A DNA stretch of 64,000 nucleotides, from assembly GCA_031763025.1 (NCBI GenBank), contig JASSKH010000007.1, positions 15,648,080 through 15,712,079 on the forward strand, written 5' to 3'. Each line of letters begins with the position of its first letter. Position 1 is the stretch's first letter. Source of the DNA: Macrocystis pyrifera (taxonomy: Eukaryota; Sar; Phaeophyceae; Laminariales; Laminariaceae). Positions 11,639-22,345 of the stretch are shown here, in pieces. The translations under genes were made by a program, and so were the position numbers. Under the pieces are notes generated by a model. The model saw nothing but the letters and a program-made list of their open reading frames with translations. It was not told the DNA's origin and made no database searches.

Positions 11639-12455
11639 TTACGGATCCCATTGCATGTGAGAAAAACAAGGTGAATACAAAGACACGCCGTCCACCAAAT
11701 ATGATTCGTGCAGAGCCCATTTCCACCAATCCAAATCCGCGTGAAACTCTTGGCCTAATAATACAATAGTCCCCTTAGGTACCGCAGCCAACGGCATGTC
11801 ACTAGACTCCTGCTGGCCTTCCAGTCCTACCATCAACAACAACCTCCACACAAAGAACCGACCTGACCTCATGACCGTGGCGACATGACGCAATTTCCCT
11901 GTCAAACTCCACATCTCTCTAGCAGTTGCGATCTTTCTAATAGTCGACGACTACTTTCTTCGCAACAGACTTTCGCAACAGTAGTAAATTTTCGTTCCGT
12001 TTCCGTTCCGGCAGTTTCACCATCATTCGTTGCGTGCGTATCGATGTCAAAACCCAAACCTTCTTGACACACACTGCCCAATTCGTCAATTTCTTTTGTG
12101 ACAAAACGGGAACAGGATTTTTGCTGTCATCCCCAGACATCCTTAAATGATCCGAAATCGCAGAAAGTTTTCATGTTAACAGCCGACTCTCGTTAGGCTT
12201 ACATGCTTCCAAATTCAGCATATCGTCGACGTACATCTCAGCGTAAAACCCCGTCTCTGAGTGACCATGTAGTTCACGTACGACAACGACTCCAAGAGGA
12301 GCACACATCGCAATTGATCCTTCAGCAGGGACCAAAACCTTCTTGCTTCAGGCAAAACCACTGCTGTATCAACGTCAGGGCTGCGATGCGAGTGAAGAAT
12401 TGCCGCAGCCATCAAACCCCACCATCCAGGTGATGAACGCCAACCGAACGCCAAC
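11639..12455 (-). pseudogene. Reverse transcriptase remnant of the split-repeat element
   Basis: The minus strand reads FGWRSSPGWWGLMAA at about 12400-12455, then the catalytic box YVDD at 12222-12233. Connection sequences LTNWAVCVKKVWG and LTGKLRHVATVMRSGRFFVW lie in shifting frames down to 11640. At least three frame changes separate these blocks. The domain begins in the palm: the fingers are absent because the internal deletion joins A1 to this point. The motif set is that of DIRS/Ngaro-type reverse transcriptases. Confidence 0.85.
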
Positions 12456-12490
12456 CTGAAATCAATAACAAATTAATGTACTCCCCCAGC

Positions 12491-12768
12491 TTCTTTCAAC
12501 TCGCCGACCTTCTATTAATAAAGGATATCTAAAGGATATCAAACCCCCGCTGCTCGTGCATCCCCACGAGTAGAGAGTCCTACGGTGGTAGATGGTCTTC
12601 CTCACTGGTCTTTTTCCTCACTGTGTCAACCCTTCCCAGCTTGTCTCCCTAGTTCCACCAACTGCACCCGTCATCAACTCTATGCACATCTTGCCCATCC
12701 CCTCTGTCCAAGCATGCCAACGATTCAATACCTCTCCACAAACCCCAGATTTCCTGCATTCAATCTGC
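12491..12768 (-). repeat. Split direct repeat A1
   Basis: The 5' terminal repeat of the element on the minus strand, matching A2 at 9078-9337. The element ends at about ctgcattcaatctgcg; beyond it begins an unrelated hairpin. Confidence 0.88.
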
Positions 12769-12780
12769 GTCATGTGACAG

Positions 12781-12821
12781 AATCGTGATTTTTTTGTCAT
12801 TCGCGACAAAAAATCACGATC
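12781..12821. repeat. Perfect short hairpin
   Basis: The arms aatcgtgattttttt and its complement aaaaaatcacgat face each other across a loop of about ten bases. A further copy of the arm, atcgtgattctttttg, follows at 12841. It could be a MITE remnant or a stem-loop end. It lies between the split-repeat element and the GGTACCC element. Confidence 0.6.
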
Positions 12822-12872
12822 GACGACAAAAGTATAACGAATCGTGATTCTTTTTGTTCGTTAGGAACCTTC

Positions 12873-13656
12873 GGAACCGGAACCGTCCCGGTCCAACTCA
12901 CGGAATCGCGGGTATTTGTCCCCGGGTACCCACCTGGGTACCCGGGTACCCGTCAATTAATTGTTCTATACGGAGGCCCCAACTGGAGTATTCCTTGATT
13001 CATACATATATTATACTGCACAGCAGCAGCAGCTGTGTGCCCCAAGACTCTCTCCTCCCGCCTCTCCCTGCAGACTACAGACCAACAACAGAGAATGACC
13101 CTACCTACGTTCGCACAACACGCCACGCACGAGTAAGTACACAGACGCACACGATAGCCCTGACACAGCGTAGGTGGCCTTATTTTACAATGAACCACAC
13201 ACAGCAGATAGACCAATCACGATAAGCCCCAACCTTTCGATGTTGCTGTTGATAGAGAGACCGTGAGACCGTTGTGATTGCGGAAATGAGATCGACCACA
13301 TAAATAGTGTATGGTACCCCGGGTACCCGGGTCCCCATGTCCGCCTTACCACTCCATGGACCACCGTTCAAACGCAAAAGCAAAGAGGGAGCAAATAGTA
13401 GTGTGGTATGGGAAACCGGGTACCCGGTACCCGGGTACCCGGGTCCCCATGTCCGCCTTACCACTCCATGGACCACCGTTCAAACGCAAAAGCAAAAGGG
13501 GAGCAAATAGTAGCGTAGTATGGGAAACCGGGTACCCGGTACCCGGGTACCCGGGTACCCACCCGGGTACCCGGGTACTCGTGTCCCACTCAAAGGCCAA
13601 AAGGGGAGCAAAAATGTCTGGTAACCCCGGAGCCCCGGGTACCTGGTTCCGGTTCC
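12873..13656. mobile_element. Non-autonomous element with GGTACCCG-repeat ends
   Basis: The ends carry inverted ggaaccggaacc (12873-12884) and ggttccggttcc (13645-13656). Subterminal tracts are built from the palindromic unit GGGTACCC at about 12915-12952, 13313-13340, 13417-13445 and 13528-13580. A unit of about 113 bases containing ccatgtccgccttaccactc is tandemly repeated at 13335-13445 and 13448-13558. No transposase is seen. The design parallels the CCCGA elements at 1903 and 24742. Frames across it are repeat artefacts. Confidence 0.5.
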
Positions 13657-14345
13657 GGCTGGAACGCCCCCCACCCGGTCGAGTACCCCGTTCCAAATTT
13701 TGAGGCCGGGGTGCAACTTTAGTCCTCTTGGCCTAAAAAATGCCGTCGACATCCCCGATATTACATGCCTTCCACATACTACCAGGTACCTGACAGGTGG
13801 GGTGTGTATTCCACGTATTCCACCGCTTGTGACAGTCGACTGGTTCCTTCTATCCTGCGAGCTGTGGCAACGAGTGTACCAAAGTTACACCCAGTGGGAA
13901 CTCCAGGTGGGCAAGAGCAAGAAAGTGTGCTGACAGAATGGATGTATGTGCCTCGGACTATGTTAAGGTTTCTGCGTTGACGCGCAGCGAAAGCGACGCC
14001 AAGACTACTTACACACAGGACAAACAAAACTACTGCTGTTGTACTATTAACTGCTGTACAGCAGCAGTATTTGTACGTACATGGCAGAACAACAATGTTC
14101 GTCCTTCACAAACCGTTCTCAAGACTTGTCTACTCGTCGACATCCAGCACACCCAGTGTCCGTGCCGATTCTTCATCCTAGAGAGATACAAGAATGCGCT
14201 GAAGTAGTGAGGATCTGTGCGCGTCGCAACAGCTTCGCATCACATCCTCATGAATTCACTAGGCTGGGATGATAGTGGCTGGCGAGCAGTATTAATAGGA
14301 GGACATATATACCCGCGGCCATATTACTTGTAGTTCAGTTTGCTC
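13657..14345. other. No recognisable gene
   Basis: Short frames on both strands here have no domains. Positions 14135-14190 (tcgacatccagcacacc to gagagatacaag) match parts of the inverted-repeat pair at 15190-15340 and 27465-27545, so the stretch holds older repeat fragments. Nothing else is seen. Confidence 0.45.
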
Positions 14346-14813
14346 ATGATGTGTGCGCCTTCTTCGTCTCGTGTATTTTTATTTTTGCTTTTTTTATAAA
14401 TTTATGAAATACGTCAGCTGTGAGTTCGACTGATTAATTACTGTAAGTAGTTGATACTAAACTTTGCAAGCTGCGTAATACGTCTCGTCTATAGCCCCTT
14501 TTTACTGAATTTTACAAGTGTTGTAGTAAGCCGAACGCGCGTATTCTGTATGTAATTATAGGCGAGTGGCTCCGGGACGTCCTCTGGATGCTGCCCGGGT
14601 CAACAACAGAACAGTTTTGAATAATTTTTGTTCAGAACTTCGATTTTTTATGGTTTTCCGGATCTTCCTGTGTATAATAATAATAGGGCTCCAGCGTCTA
14701 TCGTCACACAACGGTGCTGGAGCCCTATTAAATAGGAAGATCCGAAAAACCATAATAAATCGAACTTCGGCTGCCTAAAAATGTACGAGACGAAGAAGGC
14801 GCGCACAAGATCA
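14346..14813. mobile_element. MITE-like element with nested hairpin
   Basis: Outer arms of about 35 bases at 14346-14378 (gtgcgccttcttcgtctcgt) and at 14777-14813 face each other. Inside is a second long hairpin at 14635-14768 whose arms include tggttttccggatcttcct and taatagggctccagc. A TCAGCTGTGAG family repeat at about 14385-14520 also lies inside. This looks like one foldback inserted within another. No coding potential. Confidence 0.6.
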
Positions 14814-14854
14814 AATCAATGTGCAACCTGAACTATTACGGGGGGTCATAGCCG

Positions 14855-15345
14855 CTACCTGGAGCATGCCTTGTGCTTTGTTTGGTTTGACTGTTATTTT
14901 TACCTTGGTTCTTAGTCTTACTCTGTTGACGACTAGTGGTGCTTTCTTCTTTTTCTTTTTTTTTTTCCAGCTCGTTCTTTTCAAGTGTCTGCCACGTCCC
15001 CTACGTGGGGGTACGATGGTTTGTTGCTATACTGAAGTATATACATATACCAGGTATATTTTAGTTTCTTTTTTTTGTTTCTTTTCTCTTTCGAATTGTC
15101 TTTGTTTTTGTTTTTGATTTTTCTCTTTGTTTCGTTTTTGTTTCTCTAAGTCATGGGATGTGTATGTCGTGCCTGTCGTACGCAGTATGATGACATGGCA
15201 TTGCATTACATACGTGGCAAGGTAGTATCTCTGTGGCGTAGCTTTGTGACCACAGAACTTGTATCTCTCTAGGTTTGAAGAATCGGCACGGACACTGGTT
15301 GTGCTGGATGTCGACGCGTAGAAAGAACGGTTTAATGTGAAGAAA
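14855..15345 (+). repeat. Large repeat, inverted partner at 27450-27895
   Basis: This stretch matches 27450-27895 in opposite orientation with gaps. Shared parts include cttggttcttagtct, acgttcttttcaagtgtctg and the block from catggcattgcatta through tgttgtgctggatgtcgac. The T-rich centre is more diverged. The arms are 12 kb apart, so this is a dispersed element rather than a hairpin. Confidence 0.7.
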
Positions 15346-15397
15346 ACAACAACAACAACAACAACAACAACAATAGTAAATAGGACCAAATATTTGA

Positions 15398-15478
15398 TGT
15401 TGTTAGTAAAAATAGGTAACAGTAAATATATAGGTTTGTCTATACCGTAGGTCCCATTAACTATGGACCCCCGTAATA
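15398..15478. repeat. Partial TTACGG-type MITE
   Basis: Matches the right part of the complete MITEs at 30302 and 52667, ending ctatggacccccgtaat before TA. The left terminal repeat is missing at about the same internal point as in the partial copy at 3565-3640. A (aac)n microsatellite at 15345-15373 abuts it. Confidence 0.7.
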
Positions 15479-15654
15479 ACATGGCCGCGGGTATGCCCTC
15501 TCAACTACCAATAGTTGGTGGTAATGAGGCGCGACCTCCTCAGTAATAATGCAGTAGTCATATCTGCGATGCATCATGCTGGCGAATACGGATTATTCTG
15601 TATTGTGCGGAACCAACACGAACGAACATCTACGTAGTACGTACGTACGTAGGT

Positions 15655-16105
15655 GGTTCCCACCTCGAAAAATACGAAGAAGTTTCAGAACCTGCCAGCA
15701 AAAAAAGGCACGTTTTTCCCAGTTGGAAACCCGCACAATTATTTGAAAAATATCACCACGAAGAGCACACAGCGCCCAGCGAACGAACACACACCCACAC
15801 CCACCAGCTCAGCAATAGAAGAGGCTCGCCAAAGCGGGTGGTCTTAAGTGGCGGCTCTACGGCGGGTGCGGCTGGTGCTACAGTGCTATTATACCCTGCC
15901 TGGTCGTTTATTGTGCACAGACAGACGTACTCTCGCACGCAAGCTCTCACACTAGAACCACCGCACACTGCACCAAGCTGCAGCACAGCAGCAGCATGAT
16001 CAGGGGATAGAGGAGCGGCACGAGCTCCCACGCCGTTGTAGCTGCTACGGCACAGCAGGCTAGTTGCTCGTGTATAGTACCCCTGCTACAGCTATAGATA
16101 CCTAC
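15655..16105 (+). repeat. Repeat with inverted partner at 20665-21015
   Basis: Sequence from cctgccagcaaaaaaaggcacg through the actacggcgggtg and gcaggggtac blocks recurs inverted at 20665-21015. Together the two arms bracket the foldback and the pogo element. Frames inside are probably incidental. Confidence 0.75.
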
Positions 16106-16690
16106 GTCTAGCGAGAGAAGCAACAGCAGTATTTTTTTTTTTTGTCCTCCGGCGTATAGGTAAAAATAACCACACTTGCACGTTCCAATTTCGTGTCATG
16201 TGTCAATTTAGCCGATAGCTCCCGTTGCAACATCAGAACAGGCTGCTGTTACCACTGGAGTTTGGGCACGTTGACCCGACCTGACCCCCGAGAGGAGCAG
16301 GTGCGGCGGAGATAGCCACCCGGGAGAGTCATCTCTTCCGGGTAGTGTGTGGGACTTGCGCGAGCTCACCCACTAACAAAACGGAGGCTATGAGGCCTTC
16401 CCGCCGGACTTGGTCCAGTTATGGTCCACCCTACCCGTTGGGGCGTTGGTTGGTCCTCAGAGAAGCAACACGACAACATAATCTTGTTAACACAGGAAAT
16501 GACACTATTAATATACATTAAAAATACCCGTGAAGTACAACGGTATTTTTTACGTTAAAAACACTATTAACACCAGGTACGACGAGGTACGTATGTTTTT
16601 TTTTTTCGGGGGGGTTCTGCGTCACATACCAACGCTCTGGACACTAGTATTATAATATCGTTTGGGGCCTATCGAAACTAAACATATCTA
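16106..16690. other. No gene; GC-rich unexplained block
   Basis: Positions 16265-16460 hold a conserved-looking GC-rich block (gacccgacctgacccccgag onward to gttggttggtcctcag). It differs in texture from the AT-rich flanks, has no open frame of note, and could be a retroelement remnant. The remainder is simple-sequence and shows no feature. Confidence 0.3.
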
Positions 16691-16697
16691 GTAATCA

Positions 16698-16882
16698 TTG
16701 CTCCGGCCAGCGTGGTACTGCTGTACCAACACGAACACCCACACACGGACCTGCTGTCGATGATTGAGCATATACCTGGTACAGCATTGTTCGTTGGTAC
16801 TGCTGTAAACGTACTGCTACACAGCAGCAAGCGGCATGCACCACGTTCGTTGGTGCAGCAGTACCACCCTGGCCGGAAATAT
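16698..16882. mobile_element. Short MITE
   Basis: Inverted ends of about 35 bases face each other: tccggccagcgtggtactgc at the left and its imperfect complement ending ccaccctggccgga at the right. The 115-base centre is non-coding and contains an ATACCTGGTA motif. Confidence 0.65.
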
Positions 16883-16927
16883 AATTGCATTTAATTTCGA
16901 TATTAGACTCCAAACGGTATTAGGTTA

Positions 16928-18722
16928 TGAGTAGTGGCCAAAATCGGGTATACCTGATGCCTTTGTGGCAAAATCTGGTACCTTTCTATTTCGGTGACCG
17001 CGACGGCCCCAGGACGCCATTTCATTGGCCAACGCCGGCCTCCACCCGATGCTGGCCACACTTGCGCCGGGTATGCCCGATTTTGGCTACTTACCACCAA
17101 GAGGTACCCGATTATGGCACCCACTAACCCGAAAATGGCCAGACTATTCGACAACAACGACCAACTACCCACCTCGGGGTTCATGCCTCTATGTCTCTCG
17201 TCTTGAAGACGGGCAATAAGCATCTGCGTGATGTCCGTTAATTAAAATTAGGCTCATTCTCGTAGACTAGTTAATTCGCTCTCTCATTCACTCTCCCTCA
17301 GCTGTAGAGTGCTGTTGTATCAACCACACACAAACCACCGCTCGCCCTCCCTCCCTCTCATCTCCTCTCTCAGACCAAAGGTAGCACAGCCCTCTCTCTC
17401 CCCTTCTCCCGAACCAAAAACAAACTAAGCACAGCATGCTAACATCTCTTCCTATTTCTGGCCACGCTGGATTCTTATGTAAGGCAGGGTGTGTCCCATC
17501 CTATTTTCAGCAAACAAAAAATGCCATTTTCTTATTTTCGTCCGACCCTCGAGCCTGAAAATCTTAACAGGCAATCTCCTACGGGTAAGGAAGTGCTGTC
17601 GCGTACTACTGTAGTCATCTTGCATCTTTTTGACACGCACGTGCCCGGGTTTTGTTCGGTTCTTTGGGCAGTAAACGTACCTGGAATAAAAACTTTCGTA
17701 TAGCAGGTACTGAAATGTTGGGACGACGACAGACGAACTACTCGTTCGTACGAGGGGTAAGATATGAGTCCATTTGTTAGGAAGTTAGTGTTTCGTATCG
17801 TCAACTATTTAGCTAAATACCCAGCTGAGTTACCTGGAGTACTTGAAGTTGGAAAATATATCTGGTAGCTGCCAATATCCCGGAGTATCGAGACCCGAAA
17901 TGACTGGTACTGGTGTCTAGTGGAACTCGCACGACCTTTGGAGTTGTGTGTATGCGAGCCGACCTCGTTTTCACCGCAACTAACTATGGTACACTGCAAA
18001 ATAGTTGACGATACGCAAGATTAACTTCGTAACAAATTGACTCATAGCTTATCCCTCGTACCTGGACGCATACGCAACATTAACTTCATAACAAATTAAC
18101 TCATATCATATCCCACGTACGAGCGAGGAGTTCGTCCGTCGTCGTCCAACATTTCAGTACCTGTTATAAAAAAAAGTTTTTATTCCAGGCACGTACACTA
18201 CCCAAAGCACCGAAAAAAACCCCGGGCGCGTGCGTGTCAAAAAGATGCATGATGGCTACAGCTGTGCTAACTTTGGTCTGAGAGAGATGAGAGGGAGGGA
18301 GGGAGAGCGGTGGTTTGTGTGTGGTTGGTACAACAGCACTCTGCAGCAGAGAGAGAGTGAATGAGAGAGCGAAATAACTAGTCCTGAATGAACCTAATTT
18401 TAAATAACAGACATCACGCAGATGCTTATTTCCCGTCTGCGTCGAGACGAGAGGCATAGAGGCATGAAGCCCGAGGTGGGTGATTGGTCGTTGTTGTCGA
18501 ATAGTCTGGCCATTTCCGGGTAGATGCGTACAATAATCGGGTACCTCTTGGTGGTAAGTAGCCAAAATCGGGCATACCCGGCGCAAGTGTGGCCAGCATC
18601 GGGTGAAGGCCGGCGTTGGCCAATGAAATGGCGTCCTCGGGCCGTCGCGGTCACTGAAATAGAAATGTACCCGATTTTGGCCATAAAGGCATCGAGTATA
18701 CCCGATTTTGGCCACTGCTCTT
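16928..18722. mobile_element. 1.8 kb foldback element
   Basis: Two long arms face each other. The left arm, about 16928-17790, and the right arm, about 18010-18722, share agtggccaaaatcgggtata at the outer edge, then gccatttcattggccaacgc, a cttgcgccgggtat block, a purine/pyrimidine-rich tract and tttgacacgcacgtgcccgg. The left arm has about 170 bases (17430-17600) with no counterpart. The centre (17805-18005) is unique. No transposase is present; the many frames of 60-200 codons are mirror images produced by the inverted arms. Confidence 0.75.
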
Positions 18723-18877
18723 ATATTGACTGCTCTTATGTTGTCGTCCAGAGCGATATATGTCAGCACCCCCCCCCAAAAAACGTACCAGGTAGTGCTT
18801 TTAACCTATAATATACCGTTGTTCTTTACGAGCATTAATAGTAGTGTCATTTCCTGCAGTGGCGAGATCACGGCTTA

Positions 18878-20646
18878 CAGTACTGGGCCCTCTATAGTGC
18901 GGGGGTGTGTCCTGAGAGGTTACCGGCACTATACCGGGCACCGGCACTATTCATAATATTGCCGCAATAGTGCCGGTCCGGTACTATTGAGGTTTCTAAT
19001 ATCCCTCAATAGTGCCGGACAGGCACTATTGAGGAGGTTTTTGATTTGGTGTGGCGCTCACGCTTTGCCGGGCCAACAGAGTACGAAATGGATCGAAATT
19101 ATGTATTAATAGTGGACGAAGCTAAATCTCAGTCCTCGTTGCTCTCCTTCGATGTTGCAAGATAAAAAATACAAAACAGAGAAAGAAACACGACAGGAAG
19201 CGCACCGCAAAAAAAACAAACAACCATGTACCCCCCGCCCTCACTACGTCGCGACAAACTCTCTAACGTCTGCCTGGCGCACCCGCTTAGCGGAATGCGC
19301 TGCGATCATCGCCATCTTCGCTTTCGATAGGTAGAACGCCGCGTCTCCGTTGCCACTCTCCTCTGCTGCCACTTCCAGGACGCCGAAGTGAGACGACAGC
19401 TCATCATAAGCCGGTGGAGCACGGCGCTCGCGCCCGGTGTTCTCATCGCCACCGCTCTCCTCCTCTTCGTCTTCTTCCTCGTGCCGCCATTTCGTTCACT
19501 GCGTCCAGTCGAAGAGCCTCTACCACCTCATCGTCGTCCTCGATGGTAGCCCACCCCTGAATCGCGTTCACCGCTTCCTCCGCGACCGGCTTTCCGGGTT
19601 CGATGTCGAGATCTGCCAACAGTTGGCTGATCTCGTCGTCTGCGATGCGGGATCCCTGCTGCTGCGCGTCGCGCACGCTCGTGCTCAACGTGTTGAGAGT
19701 CTCCGTGAGAGCCTTCAAGTCAGGCTCGGCGACGTGGAATCAGATTTTTCCGTGTTGCTTGGGGAGCTCAGCCTCCATCTCCTCCGGAAGCGTCTCGGCT
19801 TTGACAAAGCACCTGGTCCCAGGTAGCGCAGAAAATGCGATGCATCCGTTTTTGGGTGGACAAGCGATGCTAGACGAACCCAGTGACAAACAATGACCCA
19901 TAGGGATGCGAGAGAGGATCCTTTTGTAGCAAAGAAACAATGGGGATGCCCGGATGCTGGAATACTCAGTCGAAAAAAAGAAATCCTATCCGTACAACCT
20001 TACCCACGTAACGCACCACCAAAGCCATGTGCACTTGAGCGAGCTGAACATTTTAAACAGCGACAGCACATACATGTTCAAACCTCACCTGGCGATGTCC
20101 TGGGCGGTGACGCTGGCCCATGCTTTTTGAAGAAGTTCAGCGGCATCCCGCACGTGAGGTTGGCGCCCTTGCGCCAGCCCCATTGTCCCGGCCTTCATAT
20201 TGCGGGCTTTGGCCTGGGCGCGAAGTGGTCAGCCACCAACATGGTTGATGTCATCACATCGAGCAGCTTCTTCCTGTAGTTGGCCTTCGTCTTGGAGATG
20301 ATCCCCATATCCATGGGCTGGTGTACGGAGGTGCACAGCGGAGGGTAGAACTTGATAGTAACTTGCCCCCGATCATCCACCAGATAACGGTGAGACGAAC
20401 AGCCGTCCATCAGCAGCAGCACGTGTACCCTCCTTTCTGTGTGGCGTCTGTCCTCTGGCTTGCTTGTGTGTGTAGCGAACCGGCACTATTGCGGGGCGCC
20501 GTGGTGCCTAACCGGCACTATAGCGGGGCAGTCCTCAATAGCGCCGGACCGGCACTAGTGAGGGCGCTGTCTGTGTCCAGAGAGTTTACTGGCACTATAC
20601 CGGGCACCGGCACTATTCAACCAGCACTATAGAGGGCTCAGTACTG
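18878..20646 (-). mobile_element. pogo/Tigger-type DNA transposon, internally deleted
   Basis: The left end is cagtactgggccctctatag and the right end on the other strand reads cagtactgagccctctatag. Each end is bordered by TA (18876-18877 and 20647-20648), the target duplication expected for the Tc1/mariner superfamily. Subterminal zones at 18915-19035 and 20478-20640 hold many copies of ccggcactat in both orientations. A transposase remnant occupies 19255-20425 on the minus strand. The whole is 1769 bases, shorter than an autonomous element. Confidence 0.88.
19255..20425 (-). pseudogene. pogo-type DDE transposase, C-terminal part
   Basis: The minus strand encodes the second half of a DDE_1 (CENP-B/Tigger/Jerky-like) transposase. 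LLLMDGCSSH carries one catalytic aspartate (20405-20407). HQPMDMGIISKTKANYRKKL carries the next (20309-20311). Then come GRQPHVRDAAELLQKAWASV near 20120-20170 and a Glu/Asp-rich tail with EVVEALRLDAVNEMAARG at 19460-19520. A frame change lies near 20195 and others follow. The N-terminal DNA-binding domain and first catalytic aspartate are missing, since the right terminal zone begins at once. It lies inside an element with well-preserved ends, so it could still be moved by an intact relative. Confidence 0.85.
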
Positions 20647-20664
20647 TATTGTTTTTCTCGCTAG

Positions 20665-21015
20665 AGGTAAGTACCCATAGCTGTAGCAGGGGTACTGTAA
20701 ACGAGCAATTAGCCTGCTGAACCATAGCATCTACAACAGCGAGGGAGCTCGTGCCGCTCCTCTATCCCCTGCTCGTGCTGCTTCTGCTGCTTTTGTGGTG
20801 CTGTGTGCGGCCGCTCGCGTGTGAGAGCTGCGTGCGAGAGTACGCCTGGGCACAATAAACGACCAGGAAAACAATAGCACCAGCCACACCCGCCGTAGAG
20901 CCGCCCGCTTTATGTGCTCTTCGTTCTTTGTGGTGATTTCCAAATAATAGTGCGGGTTTCCACTGGGAATAACGTGCCTTTTTTTGCTGGCAGGTTCTGA
21001 AACTTCACCTGCGCA
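20665..21015 (-). repeat. Inverted partner of 15655-16105
   Basis: Starts near gtacccatagctgtagcagg, immediately outside the pogo element, and ends at ttttttgctggcaggttctg. It matches 15655-16105 in reverse orientation. Confidence 0.75.
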
Positions 21016-21069
21016 GGCAGATTTACGGCGGCTGACAGAAAGAGCTTCTCGTAGCAGGTGCCACCACTG

Positions 21070-21508
21070 AACAGGATAGTTTCGGACTTCAGAATGAAAG
21101 ATTACTTCAGGATGGAATGCGAAAAAAATGTAAATTTCTCAAAAGATACCAAGGAAGCCAACTTTTTTTTTTCGTTTCTGGGGTGGGTAGATATCACCAC
21201 AAGGCACCACCTCACGTTTTTTTGGGATCCTAGGACCCAGCGTCGCTGTTTACTGTCGCATACGGGTTTTCACCTATTTCGGCCGTTCCCGGTGCGGGTA
21301 AGAATTCGATTTTGCGTTTTTGCGGTGGTCAGAGGCGATGCGAGATCGTAAGACACCAAAAAATTCGCGAGGTGGTGCTTTTTGTTGACTTCTACCCACC
21401 CTAGAAATAGGGGGAAAAAAAATGTTTCCTTGGCATCTCAGCGATTTCTATATTTTTACGTTTCATCCTGAAGTACTCTTTCATCCTTAAGTCCGAAAAT
21501 ATCCTGTT
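21070..21508. mobile_element. Hairpin MITE with ACTG target duplication
   Basis: The left end aacaggatagtttcggactt and its inverted counterpart at the right (ending tatcctgtt) extend into arms of about 105 bases. The flanks are ACTG at 21066-21069 and ACTG at 21509-21512. The surrounding sequence is one copy of a repeat whose other copy, at 23695-23735, lacks the insertion, which supports the boundaries. The 230-base centre is non-coding. Confidence 0.8.
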
Positions 21509-21514
21509 ACTGCT

Positions 21515-22345
21515 TCTGATGTACGACATCTATCTACAGCAGAGCTTCCCCAGCAGCAAAACAACAGCAAACAGCAGCAGCAGTAGCTGTAGGACACACG
21601 AGACCAGGGTCAGCTTCGCTGTACGCTCGGCTTGTGTCGGTTTAACCCTTGGAATCCTTTGTACACGTACATACTCGATTTTGTTGTGTGTTTCCTGGTT
21701 ATTCACTCAAAATTTGAAGACGAAAAATCTACCTTACATGCGTCCAACAGCGCTTCTCGTAGCAGGTGCCACCACTACTACTACTGTTGTACAACATCTA
21801 CAGCAGGTCTTCTCCTGCTTCTCCGTCCCTTCATCAGTAGGAGGCTGGGCCTGACAACGCAACCTGCAGCATGTCTTGGGGACATGGTCCGAACGTTGCT
21901 GTGGACAGGCACACTCTGCCTACGAGTACTCGTAGAGTTGGGTTTCGTTAGGTAGAACTAATAAAACAAAAACCGTTATGATGCGGTTGTTGGTTCTGTT
22001 TTTTTTTCAACCATGGCCCAGCCATGTGCCTACACACGTTGCCGTACCTGGCTCGACCAACTGTGGAGGACTTACCACCGCACCAGCACGAGAAAGTTAC
22101 GTTTGTATATGTGTGTGCACAGAGCCCGCCGGGACTGAAATTGGCGCCGTGTGCGTTGAGCGCGGTGGTCAAACGTGGCCGAAAAAAAGGTTGAATCATG
22201 ATGACACCAACACCCACACCCACAAACAGAAAAACTCAAAACAAGGCACCCTACCCTCGTATGCGAGCCGTTATGAAGATATTTTTTTCCTTGGAACACC
22301 AAGAAACAAATGGCCCGCGCTTCGCGCTCGCGCACCTTATTACAA
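21515..22345 (+). repeat. Duplicated block, copy 1
   Basis: About 830 bases recur in the same orientation at 23700-24530. The copies share cagcagcaaaacagcag tracts, the ttgtgtgtttcctgg segment, gcttctcgtagcaggtgcca and the segment ending near ttcgcgctcgcgc. A third, shorter copy of the first 200 bases lies at 23455-23645. A C-terminal or exonic role is not evident: frames do not stay open between copies, so this is probably non-coding repeat. Confidence 0.8.

Larger units (their letters stand above)
8922..12768 (-). mobile_element. Tyrosine-recombinase retrotransposon with split direct repeats
   Basis: Read on the minus strand the order is A1 (12768-12491), body (RT, RNase H, tyrosine recombinase), then B1 (9478-9341), A2 (9337-9078) and B2 (9059-8922). 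A1 matches A2 over about 260 bases and B1 matches B2 over about 138 bases. This A1-body-B1A2-B2 layout is the split-direct-repeat design known for PAT and Ngaro elements. The protein remnants independently give the RT-RH-recombinase order of DIRS-order elements. Only about 40 bases separate A1 from the middle of the RT domain, so gag and the N-terminal RT have been deleted. Frameshifts throughout make it inactive. No target duplication is expected from a recombinase-driven element. Confidence 0.88.

Noticed and set aside
12873..13656. CRISPR array, suggested by regular repeats of about 113 bases
   Set aside because: Unit length, lack of unique spacers of constant size and the eukaryotic context exclude it.
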